From positions 372,001 to 436,000 of the forward strand of contig NZ_CP022604.1 of assembly GCF_002278035.1 (NCBI RefSeq): 64,000 nt of DNA, given 5' to 3'. Position 1 is the stretch's first letter, and every line of letters begins with the position of its first letter. This document shows, piece by piece, positions 18,223-26,449 of the stretch. Under the pieces are notes generated by a model. It ran no database searches. It saw nothing but the letters and a program-made list of their open reading frames with translations, and was not told the origin of the DNA. Both the position numbers and the translations under genes were made by a program. The DNA is from Ochrobactrum quorumnocens. Lineage in GTDB: Bacteria > Pseudomonadota > Alphaproteobacteria > Rhizobiales > Rhizobiaceae.

Positions 18223-19458
18223 ATGTATGATCTTGCCGTGGCCTGGGACTGGCTGGGCTTCGCAGTGCGGTGGCTACACGTCATCACCGCGATTGCGTGG
18301 ATCGGCTCGTCTTTCTATTTCATCGCGCTGGACCTTGGCTTGCGCCAGCGTCCGGGCTTACCGGTCGGCGCTTATGGCGAAGAATGGCAGGTCCATGGTG
18401 GCGGTTTCTATCACATCCAGAAATATCTGGTTGCACCTGCCGAGATGCCTGAGCATCTGACATGGTTCAAATGGGAATCCTACGCCACATGGCTGTCAGG
18501 CTTCACTTTGCTCTGCATCGTCTATTATGCGGGCGCCGATCTTTATTTGGTCGATCCGAATGTGCTCGATGTCTCAGCACCGGTGGCAATCGCTATTTCG
18601 ATCGCCTCGCTGGCTTTCGGCTGGATCGCCTATAACACCATCTGCAAGCTGATGCTCGGCAAGAGCGATACGCTCCTGATGGTCATTCTCTACTGTATTC
18701 TGGTGGTGATGGCCTGGGGTTATACGCATTTGTTCACCGGTCGTGCAGCCTTCCTGCATCTGGGTGCATTCACAGCGACGATCATGTCGGCCAACGTTTT
18801 CATGGTCATCATTCCGAACCAGAAAATCGTGGTCGCGGATCTGATCGCCGGTCGTAAGCCCGATCCGAAATATGGCAAGATCGCCAAGCAGCGTTCAACG
18901 CATAACAACTATCTGACGCTGCCGGTTCTGTTCCTGATGCTGTCGAACCATTATCCGCTGGCATTTGGCACCGAGTTCAACTGGATCATCGCCTCGCTGG
19001 TGTTCCTGATGGGCGTGACAATCCGCCATTGGTTCAACACGCAGCACGCCCGCAAGGGTAGCCCGACATGGACATGGCTGGTGACGGTTATCCTGTTCAT
19101 CATCATCATGTGGCTGTCGACTGTACCGAAGATTCTGACGGGTGAACCAGAAGAACAGAAGGTTTCATCGCTGCAGCAGACTTTCATCTCGGACCCGCAC
19201 TTTGGAAAAGTGCGGGATACCGTTCTGGGACGTTGTGCGATGTGCCATGCCAAGGAACCGGGTTGGGAAGGCATCATCGTGCCACCAAAAGGTGTAGTTC
19301 TTGAAACAGATAGGGATATCGCAGCCCACGCCCGCGAAATCTATTTGCAGGCTGGTCGATCCCATGCCATGCCGCCTGCCAATGTTACCGGCGTGAGCAA
19401 TGAGGAGCGCAAGCTGCTCGCTTCCTGGTATGAATCCGCTACTGCTGGAGCAAAATAA
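18223..19458 (+). CDS. puuD: Membrane-bound urate oxidase with cytochrome c domain
   Basis: Inner-membrane enzyme of 411 residues that oxidises urate to 5-hydroxyisourate, taking the place of the soluble urate oxidase. The N-terminal part has eight or so hydrophobic helices, starting WLGFAVRWLHVITAIAWIGS with conserved histidines, and the motif EMPEHLTWFKWESYATWLSG. The C-terminal part, from about residue 320, is a cytochrome c domain with the haem site CAMCH near residue 343 and a likely Met ligand in SHAMPPANV. Electrons would pass to the respiratory chain instead of making peroxide. It is followed 3 bases later by guanine deaminase. It fills the gap between XdhABC and UraH in this locus. 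Confidence 0.9.
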   Translation: MYDLAVAWDWLGFAVRWLHVITAIAWIGSSFYFIALDLGLRQRPGLPVGAYGEEWQVHGGGFYHIQKYLVAPAEMPEHLTWFKWESYATWLSGFTLLCIVYYAGADLYLVDPNVLDVSAPVAIAISIASLAFGWIAYNTICKLMLGKSDTLLMVILYCILVVMAWGYTHLFTGRAAFLHLGAFTATIMSANVFMVIIPNQKIVVADLIAGRKPDPKYGKIAKQRSTHNNYLTLPVLFLMLSNHYPLAFGTEFNWIIASLVFLMGVTIRHWFNTQHARKGSPTWTWLVTVILFIIIMWLSTVPKILTGEPEEQKVSSLQQTFISDPHFGKVRDTVLGRCAMCHAKEPGWEGIIVPPKGVVLETDRDIAAHAREIYLQAGRSHAMPPANVTGVSNEERKLLASWYESATAGAK

Positions 19459-19460
19459 TA

Positions 19461-20765
19461 ATGAGCAAACTTCTCATCCGTGGCCGCGTGCTGACCTTTC
19501 GTGACGAACCGCAAAGTCTGGATGACAGTCAATCCTATCGCTATATCGAAGATGGTGCTGTGCTTGTCGAAAATGGCCGCATCGCGCGCCTCGGAGATTA
19601 TGCCGAGATAAGCGCTGAAGCAGGCAGCGACGTAAAGGTTGCCGATCATCGGCCACATCTCATCCTGCCCGGCTTCATCGATACGCATATCCATTATCCG
19701 CAGACGCAGGTTGTTGCGTCCTATGCCGCCAATCTTCTCGAATGGCTCAACACCTATACATTCGTGGCAGAGCAGAAATTTGCCGATGAGCAGCACGCGG
19801 AATTTATCGCAGAGCGCTTTCTGGACGAACTGATCCGTCACGGCACAACGACGGCTGTTGCCTATTGCTCGGTGCATCCGCAGAGCGTTGACGCCTATTT
19901 CCGTGCATCGCAGCATCGCAATATGCGTATGCTAGGCGGCAAGGTGATGATGGACCGCAATGCACCACCCGCACTTTGCGATACAGCACAATCAGGTTAT
20001 GACGAGAGCAAGCAGCTGATCGCGCGCTGGCATGGCAAGGATCGCCTTGATTATGTAATTACGCCGCGTTTTGCGATCACCTCTACACCTGAACAGCTCG
20101 AATTGAGCGGGGCGCTTGCCCGCGAACATCCCGAATGTTTTATTCAGACGCATTTGTCGGAAAACCATGACGAGATAGCATTCACCAAGTCGCTCTATCC
20201 GGATTCGCCGGATTATCTCGGCATCTATGAGCATTATGGCTTGCTCGGCAGCAAGACGCTGCTCGGCCATTCCATCCATCTTGAAGAACGTGAGGTGCAG
20301 GTGATGGCGGAAACCGGTGCGATTGCGGTTTTCTGCCCAACCTCGAACCTGTTTCTCGGCTCCGGCCTTTTCGACCGCGACCGCCTGAAAGCATCGGGCG
20401 TGCGCATGGCGGTCGCGACCGATGTCGGCGGCGGCACCAGCTTTTCGATGCTGCGCACCATGGACGAGGGCTACAAGATTCTGCAATTACGCGAGCAGCG
20501 CCTCAATCCGTTCCAGTCTTTTTACATGATGACGCTCGGCAATGCCCGCGCGCTGTCGATGGAAGATAAAATCGGTACGCTCGATGAGGGTACGGAAGCA
20601 GATATTGTGGTACTGGATTCAGCAGCGACATCGCCTATGCGTCTTCGCATGGCAGCCGGTGCAACGCTTGAGCAGGAGTTGTTCCTGCTGCAAACGGTCG
20701 GTGATGACCGTGCGATTGTCGAGACCTATATCGCGGGAAAGCCGCTGAAGGCCGAACTCGCCTAA
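19461..20765 (+). CDS. guaD: Guanine deaminase
   Basis: Zinc-dependent amidohydrolase that converts guanine to xanthine, 434 residues. The zinc ligands lie in PGFIDTHIHYPQT (HxH, about residues 74-76), QTHLSENHDE (about 228-237), LGHSIHLEE (about 270) and ATDVGGGTSFSML (about 317). It overlaps the puuD transcription unit with a 2-base gap and is followed by a terminator, so puuD-guaD is one operon that supplies xanthine to XdhABC and removes urate. Confidence 0.93.
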   Translation: MSKLLIRGRVLTFRDEPQSLDDSQSYRYIEDGAVLVENGRIARLGDYAEISAEAGSDVKVADHRPHLILPGFIDTHIHYPQTQVVASYAANLLEWLNTYTFVAEQKFADEQHAEFIAERFLDELIRHGTTTAVAYCSVHPQSVDAYFRASQHRNMRMLGGKVMMDRNAPPALCDTAQSGYDESKQLIARWHGKDRLDYVITPRFAITSTPEQLELSGALAREHPECFIQTHLSENHDEIAFTKSLYPDSPDYLGIYEHYGLLGSKTLLGHSIHLEEREVQVMAETGAIAVFCPTSNLFLGSGLFDRDRLKASGVRMAVATDVGGGTSFSMLRTMDEGYKILQLREQRLNPFQSFYMMTLGNARALSMEDKIGTLDEGTEADIVVLDSAATSPMRLRMAAGATLEQELFLLQTVGDDRAIVETYIAGKPLKAELA

Positions 20766-20792
20766 GAAATCTCTGGAGGAGGGAGAGGGAGG

Positions 20793-20825
20793 ACCCGTAG
20801 CGGAGCAATCTGCTGCGGGTTTTTC
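20793..20825 (+). terminator. Rho-independent terminator of puuD-guaD
   Basis: ACCCG-T-AGC (from 20793) pairs with GCT-G-CGGGT (to 20820), followed by TTTTT. Confidence 0.8.
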
Positions 20826-20839
20826 TGTTTTTAAAGCCT

Positions 20840-20984
20840 ACAGCATAATTCCTTAAACTTGAATCAGTTTAAGGAATTATGCTGTAAATATAAAGTGTTA
20901 GAGCGACCTCTGTGCGCCCAAGAGGGCGCACGGCGCTCTATCCCGAAAAGTATGAAACGGTTTTCGGAAAAGATGCGTGCTCTA
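20840..20984. repeat. Three-part palindromic repeat, interrupted by the IS
   Basis: A perfect 20-base inverted repeat (20840-20859 and 20866-20885, loop TGAATC) is followed by a TAGAGCG/CGCTCTA hairpin (20899-20940) with inner GTGCGCCC/GGGCGCAC, then a part-A segment TCCCGAAAAGTATGAAA...TTTTCGG to 20984. The repeat continues as TAAAG at 21826, on the far side of the IS, so the insertion split it. Confidence 0.8.
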
Positions 20985-20994
20985 GGGTCCAGAC

Positions 20995-21609
20995 TCAATT
21001 GAGCCACCATGTGACGATGGCAGCGATATAGCATGTGGCTGTAAAGTTCAGCATGAGCTTGTCATATCGTGTCGCGACCCTCCTCCAGTCCTTGAGGCGG
21101 CAAAAGGTGCGTTCGATGATGTTTCGGCGGCGGTAGGCAATTGGGTTGAAAGGTTTGATCCGCTTACGGGTCGGATTATTTGGAATGACCGGTTCAGTGC
21201 CGCGAGCTTTGAGAAAATCGCGTAACGCGTTGCTATCGTAAGCCGTATCGGCAGCGCACAGGTTGCTTGGCGGCAGTGGCTCAAGCAGTGGGATGGCAAT
21301 GGGAGCGTCACCGCGCTGCCCAGGGGTTATTCTCAGTGCGACTGGGCGGCCACAACCATCGACAACAGCATGTATTTTTGTCGATCTGCCGCCTCGCGAT
21401 CGACCGATGGCTTGAGCTTCCGCCCCCCTTTTCCGCCAGCAGCAGATCGGTGCGCCTTTGCGGTGGTGCTGTCGATCATGTGAATGTCGCGATTGGTCGT
21501 CTGCACCAGTGCTTCGAATAGTTGCCGCCATATGCCTTTGGCAGACCAACGATGGAAACGATTGTAGATGGTTGTCGAGGGACCGTAGACAGCGGGGCAA
21601 TCCTGCCAC
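20995..21609 (-). CDS. IS427-type transposase, downstream frame (OrfB)
   Basis: The C-terminal half of the DDE transposase. From the slippery site on, it reads AEAQAIGRSRGGRSTKIHAV, carries the second catalytic Asp in LCAADTAYDS and the Glu in RRRNIIERTFCRLKDWRR. It is in the -1 frame relative to OrfA and is probably made only as an OrfAB fusion; the ATG at 21609 and the residues before the slip site have no family match that I recognise. Confidence 0.85.
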   Translation of the reverse strand: MAGLPRCLRSLDNHLQSFPSLVCQRHMAATIRSTGADDQSRHSHDRQHHRKGAPICCWRKRGAEAQAIGRSRGGRSTKIHAVVDGCGRPVALRITPGQRGDAPIAIPLLEPLPPSNLCAADTAYDSNALRDFLKARGTEPVIPNNPTRKRIKPFNPIAYRRRNIIERTFCRLKDWRRVATRYDKLMLNFTATCYIAAIVTWWLN

Positions 21610-21749
21610 CGACAGCCAGTGCGCAGCACATGGATGATGCCGCTAATCACCCGGCGGTCGTCAGTTCGATGCGCGCCGGGTTGGTTCGTTGGAAGCAAAG
21701 GAGCGATCACTGCCCATTGCCGATCATCAAGCCAGAATTCTCCTGCCAT
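21333..21749 (-). CDS. IS427-type transposase, upstream frame (OrfA)
   Basis: The N-terminal half, 138 residues in its own frame. It has the IS5-type helix-turn-helix region (MAGEFWLDDRQWAVIAPLLP, GCRWQDCP) and the first catalytic Asp in HMIDSTTAKAHRSAAGGKGG. Just after this the minus strand has AAAAGGGGGG (21432-21423), a run on which a -1 shift joins the frame to OrfB. Without the shift it ends after about 25 non-conserved residues. Confidence 0.85.
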   Translation of the reverse strand: MAGEFWLDDRQWAVIAPLLPTNQPGAHRTDDRRVISGIIHVLRTGCRWQDCPAVYGPSTTIYNRFHRWSAKGIWRQLFEALVQTTNRDIHMIDSTTAKAHRSAAGGKGGRKLKPSVDREAADRQKYMLLSMVVAAQSH

Positions 21750-21824
21750 GCTCCAAAACTCCCGTTATCAGGAGAGTGAATCATGAAGAAGTAATTTGAT
21801 CAAATGTTTAATTGGGTTTGGAGC

Positions 21825-22643
21825 CTAAAGCTCTTCTGGCCGCTTACCGCCCATGGTCCGGGTCAGTTCATCGGCTGTCGTGCGGATCATCGGCCCAAGT
21901 TCTTCCAGCTTTTTCTTAGGCAAACGCACAGCAGGCCCAGAAACGGAAATACCCGCAATTGCTTCTCCATACTCGTTGAAAATAGGCGCTGCGATGCAGC
22001 ACATACCGAGCGTGTGTTCTTCATCATCAATCGACCAGCCGCGCGTGCGGGTTGCCTGAATGTCTTTTAGCAGGGCGGGGAGTGTGTCGAGCGTGCGCTG
22101 CGTGAAGTGCTCAAGCGTTCTGCCCGAAAGCGTTCGCGCAATCTCTGTATCCGACCATGTCGAAAGAACAGCCTTGCCGATGCCGGACGCATGGATCGGC
22201 CCCCGGCGCCCCGGACGGAAGAAAGCACGCATCGGGGCATGACTTTCGATCTGCGAAATGAACACGACGTCGCCATCGTCTTCGACCCCGATATTGGCGG
22301 TTTCCCCACTCGATTCCATCAATTGCTTGAGATAAGGCCGCGCCAAAGTGCCAAGCTTGCGGAAGCGGCGAAAGGCATTGCCGATTTCAAATGCCTTGAC
22401 GCCGATGGTCCAGTCGCCGCTTTCCGCATCATGCGAAACCATGCCGTGGTTCGCGAGTGAAGACAGAAGCCGATGCACCGTGGAAGGCGCCATGTGGCTT
22501 GCATCAGACAGATCGGTCAATGTCGAACCGTCATTCTCGGCAATCAGTGCCAGAAGCTTGAGGCTGCGATCCAGAACCTGAACGGATGAAGGTGCTGCGT
22601 TTTCCGCTGCCTTGCGGCCCCGCTTTGCTTTTACCTGTTCCAT
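21825..22643 (-). CDS. IclR family transcriptional regulator
   Basis: Regulator of 272 residues with an N-terminal winged helix-turn-helix (SVQVLDRSLKLLALIAENDG to VHRLLSSLANHGMV, about residues 20-75) and a C-terminal IclR effector domain (about 95-260, with TANIGVEDDGDVVFI, GKAVLSTW and GISVSGPAVRLP). GGAGG lies 6 bases before the ATG. It is divergent from gcl, as AllR-like repressors often are, so it probably senses glyoxylate or allantoin and controls gcl-hyi-glxR-gckA. Its TAG stop (21827-21825) is formed from the TA target duplication plus the terminal base of the IS. Confidence 0.9.
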   Translation of the reverse strand: MEQVKAKRGRKAAENAAPSSVQVLDRSLKLLALIAENDGSTLTDLSDASHMAPSTVHRLLSSLANHGMVSHDAESGDWTIGVKAFEIGNAFRRFRKLGTLARPYLKQLMESSGETANIGVEDDGDVVFISQIESHAPMRAFFRPGRRGPIHASGIGKAVLSTWSDTEIARTLSGRTLEHFTQRTLDTLPALLKDIQATRTRGWSIDDEEHTLGMCCIAAPIFNEYGEAIAGISVSGPAVRLPKKKLEELGPMIRTTADELTRTMGGKRPEEL

Positions 22644-22737
22644 GAGCCGCCTCCGATTCCGTGTTCTTCTATCACTACCTTATCCCCATGACATCGGAAA
22701 GGGCGTGGGGATTATCTCCATTTCGTTGAAAATCTTT

Positions 22738-22800
22738 ATTTCCATATAATGGTATGCATTTCCATATATTGACTGTAGCTTTTGTAAATGGATATATTTT
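22738..22800. promoter_or_regulatory. Clustered operator-like repeats between iclR and gcl
   Basis: Three related elements occur: ATTTCCATATAATGG (22738-22752), ATTTCCATATATT (22758-22770) and, inverted, AAATGGATATATTTT (22786-22800). The half-site ATTTCCATAT resembles IclR-family operators, which are built on TGGAAA/TTTCCA palindromes. They lie directly upstream of the gcl start and probably overlap both promoters. Confidence 0.55.
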
Positions 22801-22818
22801 CCGTAGGAGGAAGCCGTC

Positions 22819-24603
22819 ATGGCCAGAATGCGTGCAGTCGATGCAGCCGTACTTGTGCTGGAGAAGGAAGGGATCAATTGCGCTTTTGGTGTGCCAGGCG
22901 CTGCGATCAACCCATTTTATTCGGCCATGAAGGCGCGGGGTTCTATCCGCCATATTCTTGCGCGCCACGTTGAAGGCGCTTCACACATGGCTGAAGGCTA
23001 TACCCGTGCGAAGCACGGCAATATCGGCCTGTGCATCGGCACATCCGGCCCAGCTGGTACGGACATGATCACCGGCCTCTACTCGGCATCCGCCGATTCA
23101 ATTCCAATCCTCTGCGTTACAGGCCAAGCACCCCGCGCACGCCTCGACAAAGAGGACTTCCAGGCAGTCGATATTGCCAAGATCGCAGCTCCCGTTACCA
23201 AATGGGCGGTTACGGTTATGGAGCCAGCACTGGTGCCTTTTGTTTTCCAGAAGGCATTTCATATTATGAAGTCGGGTCGTCCCGGACCGGTGCTGATCGA
23301 TCTGCCGATCGATGTCCAGCTCGCTGAAATCGAGTTTGACATCGATACCTATCAGCCGATGGAAGCTTATAAGCCAGCAGCAACGCGGGCACAGGCAGAA
23401 AAGGCGATTGCCATGCTCAACGAAGCGGAGCGCCCGCTGATCGTTGCTGGCGGCGGCATCATCAATGCCGATGCTTCCGATCTTCTGGTCGAATTTGCTG
23501 AAATCACCGGCATTCCGGTCATCCCAACCCTGATGGGTTGGGGTGTTATTCCGGACGACCACCGTCTGATGGCGGGCATGTGCGGTCTTCAGACGTCGCA
23601 CCGTTACGGCAATGCGAGCCTGCTTGCGTCCGATACCGTCATTGGCATCGGAAACCGCTGGGCAAACCGTCATACCGGCAATGTCGAGACCTATAAGAAG
23701 GATCGTAAGTTTATCCATGTCGATATCGAACCGACCCAGATCGGTCGTGTTTTTGCGCCGGATTTCGGTATAGTTTCAGATGCTGGCAAAGCTTTGAAGC
23801 AGTTGCTTGATGTGGCGACCGAGTGGAAATCCGCCGGCAAGCTGCGTGACTGGTCGGGTTGGGCAGAGGAATGTGCGACACGCAAACGGACCATGCTGCG
23901 TAAAACACATTTCGATCAGACACCGCTCAAGCCGCAGCGTGTTTATGAAGAGATGAACAAGGCCTTTGGCCGCGACACCTGTTACGTCACAACCATTGGT
24001 CTCAGTCAGATTGCTGGCGCACAGTTTCTGCATGTTTATCGTCCGCGCAACTGGATCAACTGTGGTCAGGCTGGCCCATTGGGCTGGACATTGCCTGCTG
24101 CTCTCGGCGTCCGTGCTGCTGATCCTGATCGTCCGATCGTTGCGCTTTCAGGCGACTATGATTTCCAGTTTATGATTGAGGAACTGGCGGTCGGTGCGCA
24201 ACACAAGCTGCCGTACATTCATGTGGTCGTGAACAATTCCTATCTCGGCCTTATCCGTCAGGCGCAGCGCGGCTTCAATATGGATTTCGAAGTCAGTCTC
24301 GCCTTCGACAACATCAACGCATCGGGTGACGCAGAAAAGGGTTACGGCGTCGATCATGTGGCGGTTGCCGAAGGCCTCGGCTGCAAGGCGATCCGGGTGC
24401 GCAGTCCGAACCAGTTTGCCGAAAGTTTTGAGCAGGCAAAAGCGCTGATGAGCGAGCATCAGGTGCCAGTGGTACTCGAATTCATCCTCGAGCGCGTCAC
24501 CAATATTTCCATGGGGGCGGATATCGATCAGGTCGTCGAGTTTGAAGAACTCGCCGAACGTGGCGAGGATGCGCCAACCGCGATTGCAGCGCTGCTAGAT
24601 TAA
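22819..24603 (+). CDS. gcl: Glyoxylate carboligase (tartronate-semialdehyde synthase)
   Basis: ThDP- and FAD-dependent enzyme that joins two glyoxylates into tartronate semialdehyde and CO2, 594 residues. The residue that is Glu in other ThDP enzymes is Val51 (in [15 protein letters not shown]), the known hallmark of glyoxylate carboligase. The ThDP-binding motif [12 protein letters not shown] begins near residue 445 and ends with [17 protein letters not shown] is 8 bases upstream of the ATG. It is the first gene of gcl-hyi-glxR-gckA, divergent from the IclR gene. Confidence 0.95.
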   Translation: MARMRAVDAAVLVLEKEGINCAFGVPGAAINPFYSAMKARGSIRHILARHVEGASHMAEGYTRAKHGNIGLCIGTSGPAGTDMITGLYSASADSIPILCVTGQAPRARLDKEDFQAVDIAKIAAPVTKWAVTVMEPALVPFVFQKAFHIMKSGRPGPVLIDLPIDVQLAEIEFDIDTYQPMEAYKPAATRAQAEKAIAMLNEAERPLIVAGGGIINADASDLLVEFAEITGIPVIPTLMGWGVIPDDHRLMAGMCGLQTSHRYGNASLLASDTVIGIGNRWANRHTGNVETYKKDRKFIHVDIEPTQIGRVFAPDFGIVSDAGKALKQLLDVATEWKSAGKLRDWSGWAEECATRKRTMLRKTHFDQTPLKPQRVYEEMNKAFGRDTCYVTTIGLSQIAGAQFLHVYRPRNWINCGQAGPLGWTLPAALGVRAADPDRPIVALSGDYDFQFMIEELAVGAQHKLPYIHVVVNNSYLGLIRQAQRGFNMDFEVSLAFDNINASGDAEKGYGVDHVAVAEGLGCKAIRVRSPNQFAESFEQAKALMSEHQVPVVLEFILERVTNISMGADIDQVVEFEELAERGEDAPTAIAALLD

Positions 24604-24620
24604 TTTCGAAGGAATGGATT

Positions 24621-25415
24621 ATGCCAAGATTTGCAGCCAATCTCACCATGCTTTTTAATGAAGTGCCGTTTATGGAGCGCTTTGCGCTGGCGGCTCAAGC
24701 TGGTTTCACGGGGGTCGAATATCTCTTCCCCTATGACTTCAACCGGCATGAATTGAAAGCAGCACTTACTAAGCACAATCTGGCACAGGTGTTGCACAAT
24801 TTGCCAGCCGGCAACTGGGGCGGTGGCGAACGTGGGATCGCAGTTCTGCCTGACCGAATTGACGAATTTCGCCGTGGTGTGGCGGACGCGATTGATTACG
24901 CGTCAACGCTTAACTGTTCGCAGGTGAATTGCCTCGCGGGTATTGCACCACAGGGCGCCGACCCTGATGTGCTACGCGCAACTTTCGTCAGCAATTTGCG
25001 GCTTGCCGCAAAGGAACTCGGCAAGCATGGTATTCGCCTGCTGATCGAACCGATCAATCACTATGATATTCCGGGATTTTACCTCAACACGGTCGAGCAG
25101 GCAGTTTCGATCATCGACGAGGTCGGCAGCAACAACCTGTTCATCCAGTATGATCTCTACCATCAGCAGCGCACGCGTGGTGAACTGATTGCCACCTATG
25201 AACGCTACAAGCCGCTGATTGCGCATGTTCAGCTTGCCGATAATCCGGGCCGTAACGAGCCGGGCACAGGCGAAATTAACTATCCATATGTGTTCGAAGC
25301 GCTGAAAGCCGCTGGTTACAAAGGCTGGATCGGTTGCGAATACAAGCCAAAGACCACCACGGAAGAGGGCTTGGGCTGGTTCAAACAATATGAAGCTGAA
25401 CGGTTAAGTGCATAA
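24621..25415 (+). CDS. hyi: Hydroxypyruvate isomerase
   Basis: TIM-barrel isomerase of the xylose-isomerase-like family that interconverts hydroxypyruvate and tartronate semialdehyde, 264 residues. Visible elements are MPRFAANLTMLFNEVPF at the start, the HNLPAGNWGGGERGIA loop, the catalytic Glu in LLIEPINHYDIPG (about residue 143), QYDLYHQQ and the second Glu in GCEYKPK (about 240). It begins 17 bases after gcl. Confidence 0.93.
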   Translation: MPRFAANLTMLFNEVPFMERFALAAQAGFTGVEYLFPYDFNRHELKAALTKHNLAQVLHNLPAGNWGGGERGIAVLPDRIDEFRRGVADAIDYASTLNCSQVNCLAGIAPQGADPDVLRATFVSNLRLAAKELGKHGIRLLIEPINHYDIPGFYLNTVEQAVSIIDEVGSNNLFIQYDLYHQQRTRGELIATYERYKPLIAHVQLADNPGRNEPGTGEINYPYVFEALKAAGYKGWIGCEYKPKTTTEEGLGWFKQYEAERLSA

Positions 25416-25437
25416 GTTAGAATAGGGAGTAAGCGAA

Positions 25438-26322
25438 ATGGCCAAAATCGGCTTCATCGGACTGGGGATCATGGGCAAGCCAATGGCGCAGCATTTGCAA
25501 AATGCAGGCCACCAGCTTTTTACCTCAAAGCACACGCAGCCTCCACATAAAGACTTGCTGGATGCAGGACTGACTGTTCTCGATACGCCCAAGGCAGTGG
25601 CTGCGGAATGTGAGACAATTATCCTCATGCTACCGGATACGCCGCAGGTCGCCGACGTTCTGTTTAGTGAGGATGGTGTTGCGGAAGGCTTGGGCAAGGG
25701 CAAGACGCTCATCGATATGAGCTCGATTTCGCCTATCGAAACCAAGGAATTCGCAAAGAAAGTCCGCGCAACTGGTGCCGAATATATCGATGCACCAGTG
25801 TCAGGCGGCGAAGTTGGAGCGAAAAACGCCAGCCTTTCCATCATGGCAGGCGGCGCACAGGCAAGTTTTGATGCAGCACTACCTCTGCTCAAATTGATGG
25901 GCAAAAACATCACGCTGGTCGGCGATTGCGGTGATGGTCAGACAACCAAAGTCGCTAATCAGATCATCGTCGCGCTCAATATAGAGGCCGTTGCCGAAGC
26001 GCTGGTGTTTGCCTCCAAAGCGGGTGCTGATCCGGCAAAGGTTCGCGAGGCTCTGATGGGTGGATTTGCCTCGTCGCGCATTCTGGAAGTGCATGGCGAA
26101 CGCATGATCAAGCGCACATTTGATCCGGGTTTCCGCATTTCGCTGCACCAGAAGGATTTGAACCTGGCATTGCAGGGCGCGAAAGCTCTAGGCGTGTCGC
26201 TGCCGAATACGGCAATGGCGCAGGAATTGTTCAACTCCTGTGCAGCCCATGGCGATGACGGTCTGGATCATTCTGGGCTGGTGCGCGCATTGGAACGGAT
26301 GGCAAATCACGACGTTGCCTAA
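25438..26322 (+). CDS. glxR: Tartronate semialdehyde reductase (2-hydroxy-3-oxopropionate reductase)
   Basis: NAD(P)H-dependent enzyme reducing tartronate semialdehyde to D-glycerate, 294 residues, of the beta-hydroxyacid dehydrogenase family. The N-terminal GFIGLGIMGKPMA binds nucleotide, DAPVSGGEVGAKN binds substrate, and the catalytic Lys lies in TTKVANQII (about residue 171). It starts 22 bases after hyi. Confidence 0.94.
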   Translation: MAKIGFIGLGIMGKPMAQHLQNAGHQLFTSKHTQPPHKDLLDAGLTVLDTPKAVAAECETIILMLPDTPQVADVLFSEDGVAEGLGKGKTLIDMSSISPIETKEFAKKVRATGAEYIDAPVSGGEVGAKNASLSIMAGGAQASFDAALPLLKLMGKNITLVGDCGDGQTTKVANQIIVALNIEAVAEALVFASKAGADPAKVREALMGGFASSRILEVHGERMIKRTFDPGFRISLHQKDLNLALQGAKALGVSLPNTAMAQELFNSCAAHGDDGLDHSGLVRALERMANHDVA

Positions 26323-26354
26323 TTCAAGCGCCTGATTTCTCTGGAGGGGAGAAC

Positions 26355-26402
26355 ATGGAGCTGGCTGTCTGGAGGAGATGGCCGGCTCCATTGATTTTAT
26401 AA
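26355..26402 (+). CDS. Possible 15-codon leader peptide before gckA
   Basis: An ATG at 26355 has an almost ideal GGAGGGG 5 bases upstream and opens a frame of 15 codons (MELAVWRRWPAPLIL) that ends at TAA 26400-26402. The segment also folds as GGAGC-x-GGC with GCC-x-GCTCC. It may only be a relic of a longer gckA start, since another ATG at 26378 is in frame with gckA. Treat as speculative. Confidence 0.25.
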   Translation: MELAVWRRWPAPLIL

Positions 26403-26449
26403 GTTCGTTCAGAAATAGTCGGCCAAACAACAATAATATCGGGAATCTC

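Larger units (their letters stand above)
20985..21825 (-). mobile_element. IS5 family (IS427-type) insertion sequence, copy 1
   Basis: An 841-base element with imperfect terminal inverted repeats (GGGTCCAGACTCAATTGA on the left, the complement of the right end reading GGCTCCAAACCCAATTAA) and a TA duplicated at 20983-20984 and 21826-21827. The ends were fixed by comparing the two copies in this window; they diverge exactly outside these bases. The transposase is encoded on the minus strand in two overlapping frames. It lies between the guaD terminator and iclR and has entered the iclR stop codon without destroying it. Confidence 0.93.

Noticed and set aside
21333..21749. Disrupted transposase (pseudogene)
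   Set aside because: The two frames fit the known -1 frameshift organisation with a slippery run, and the same arrangement is intact in both copies.
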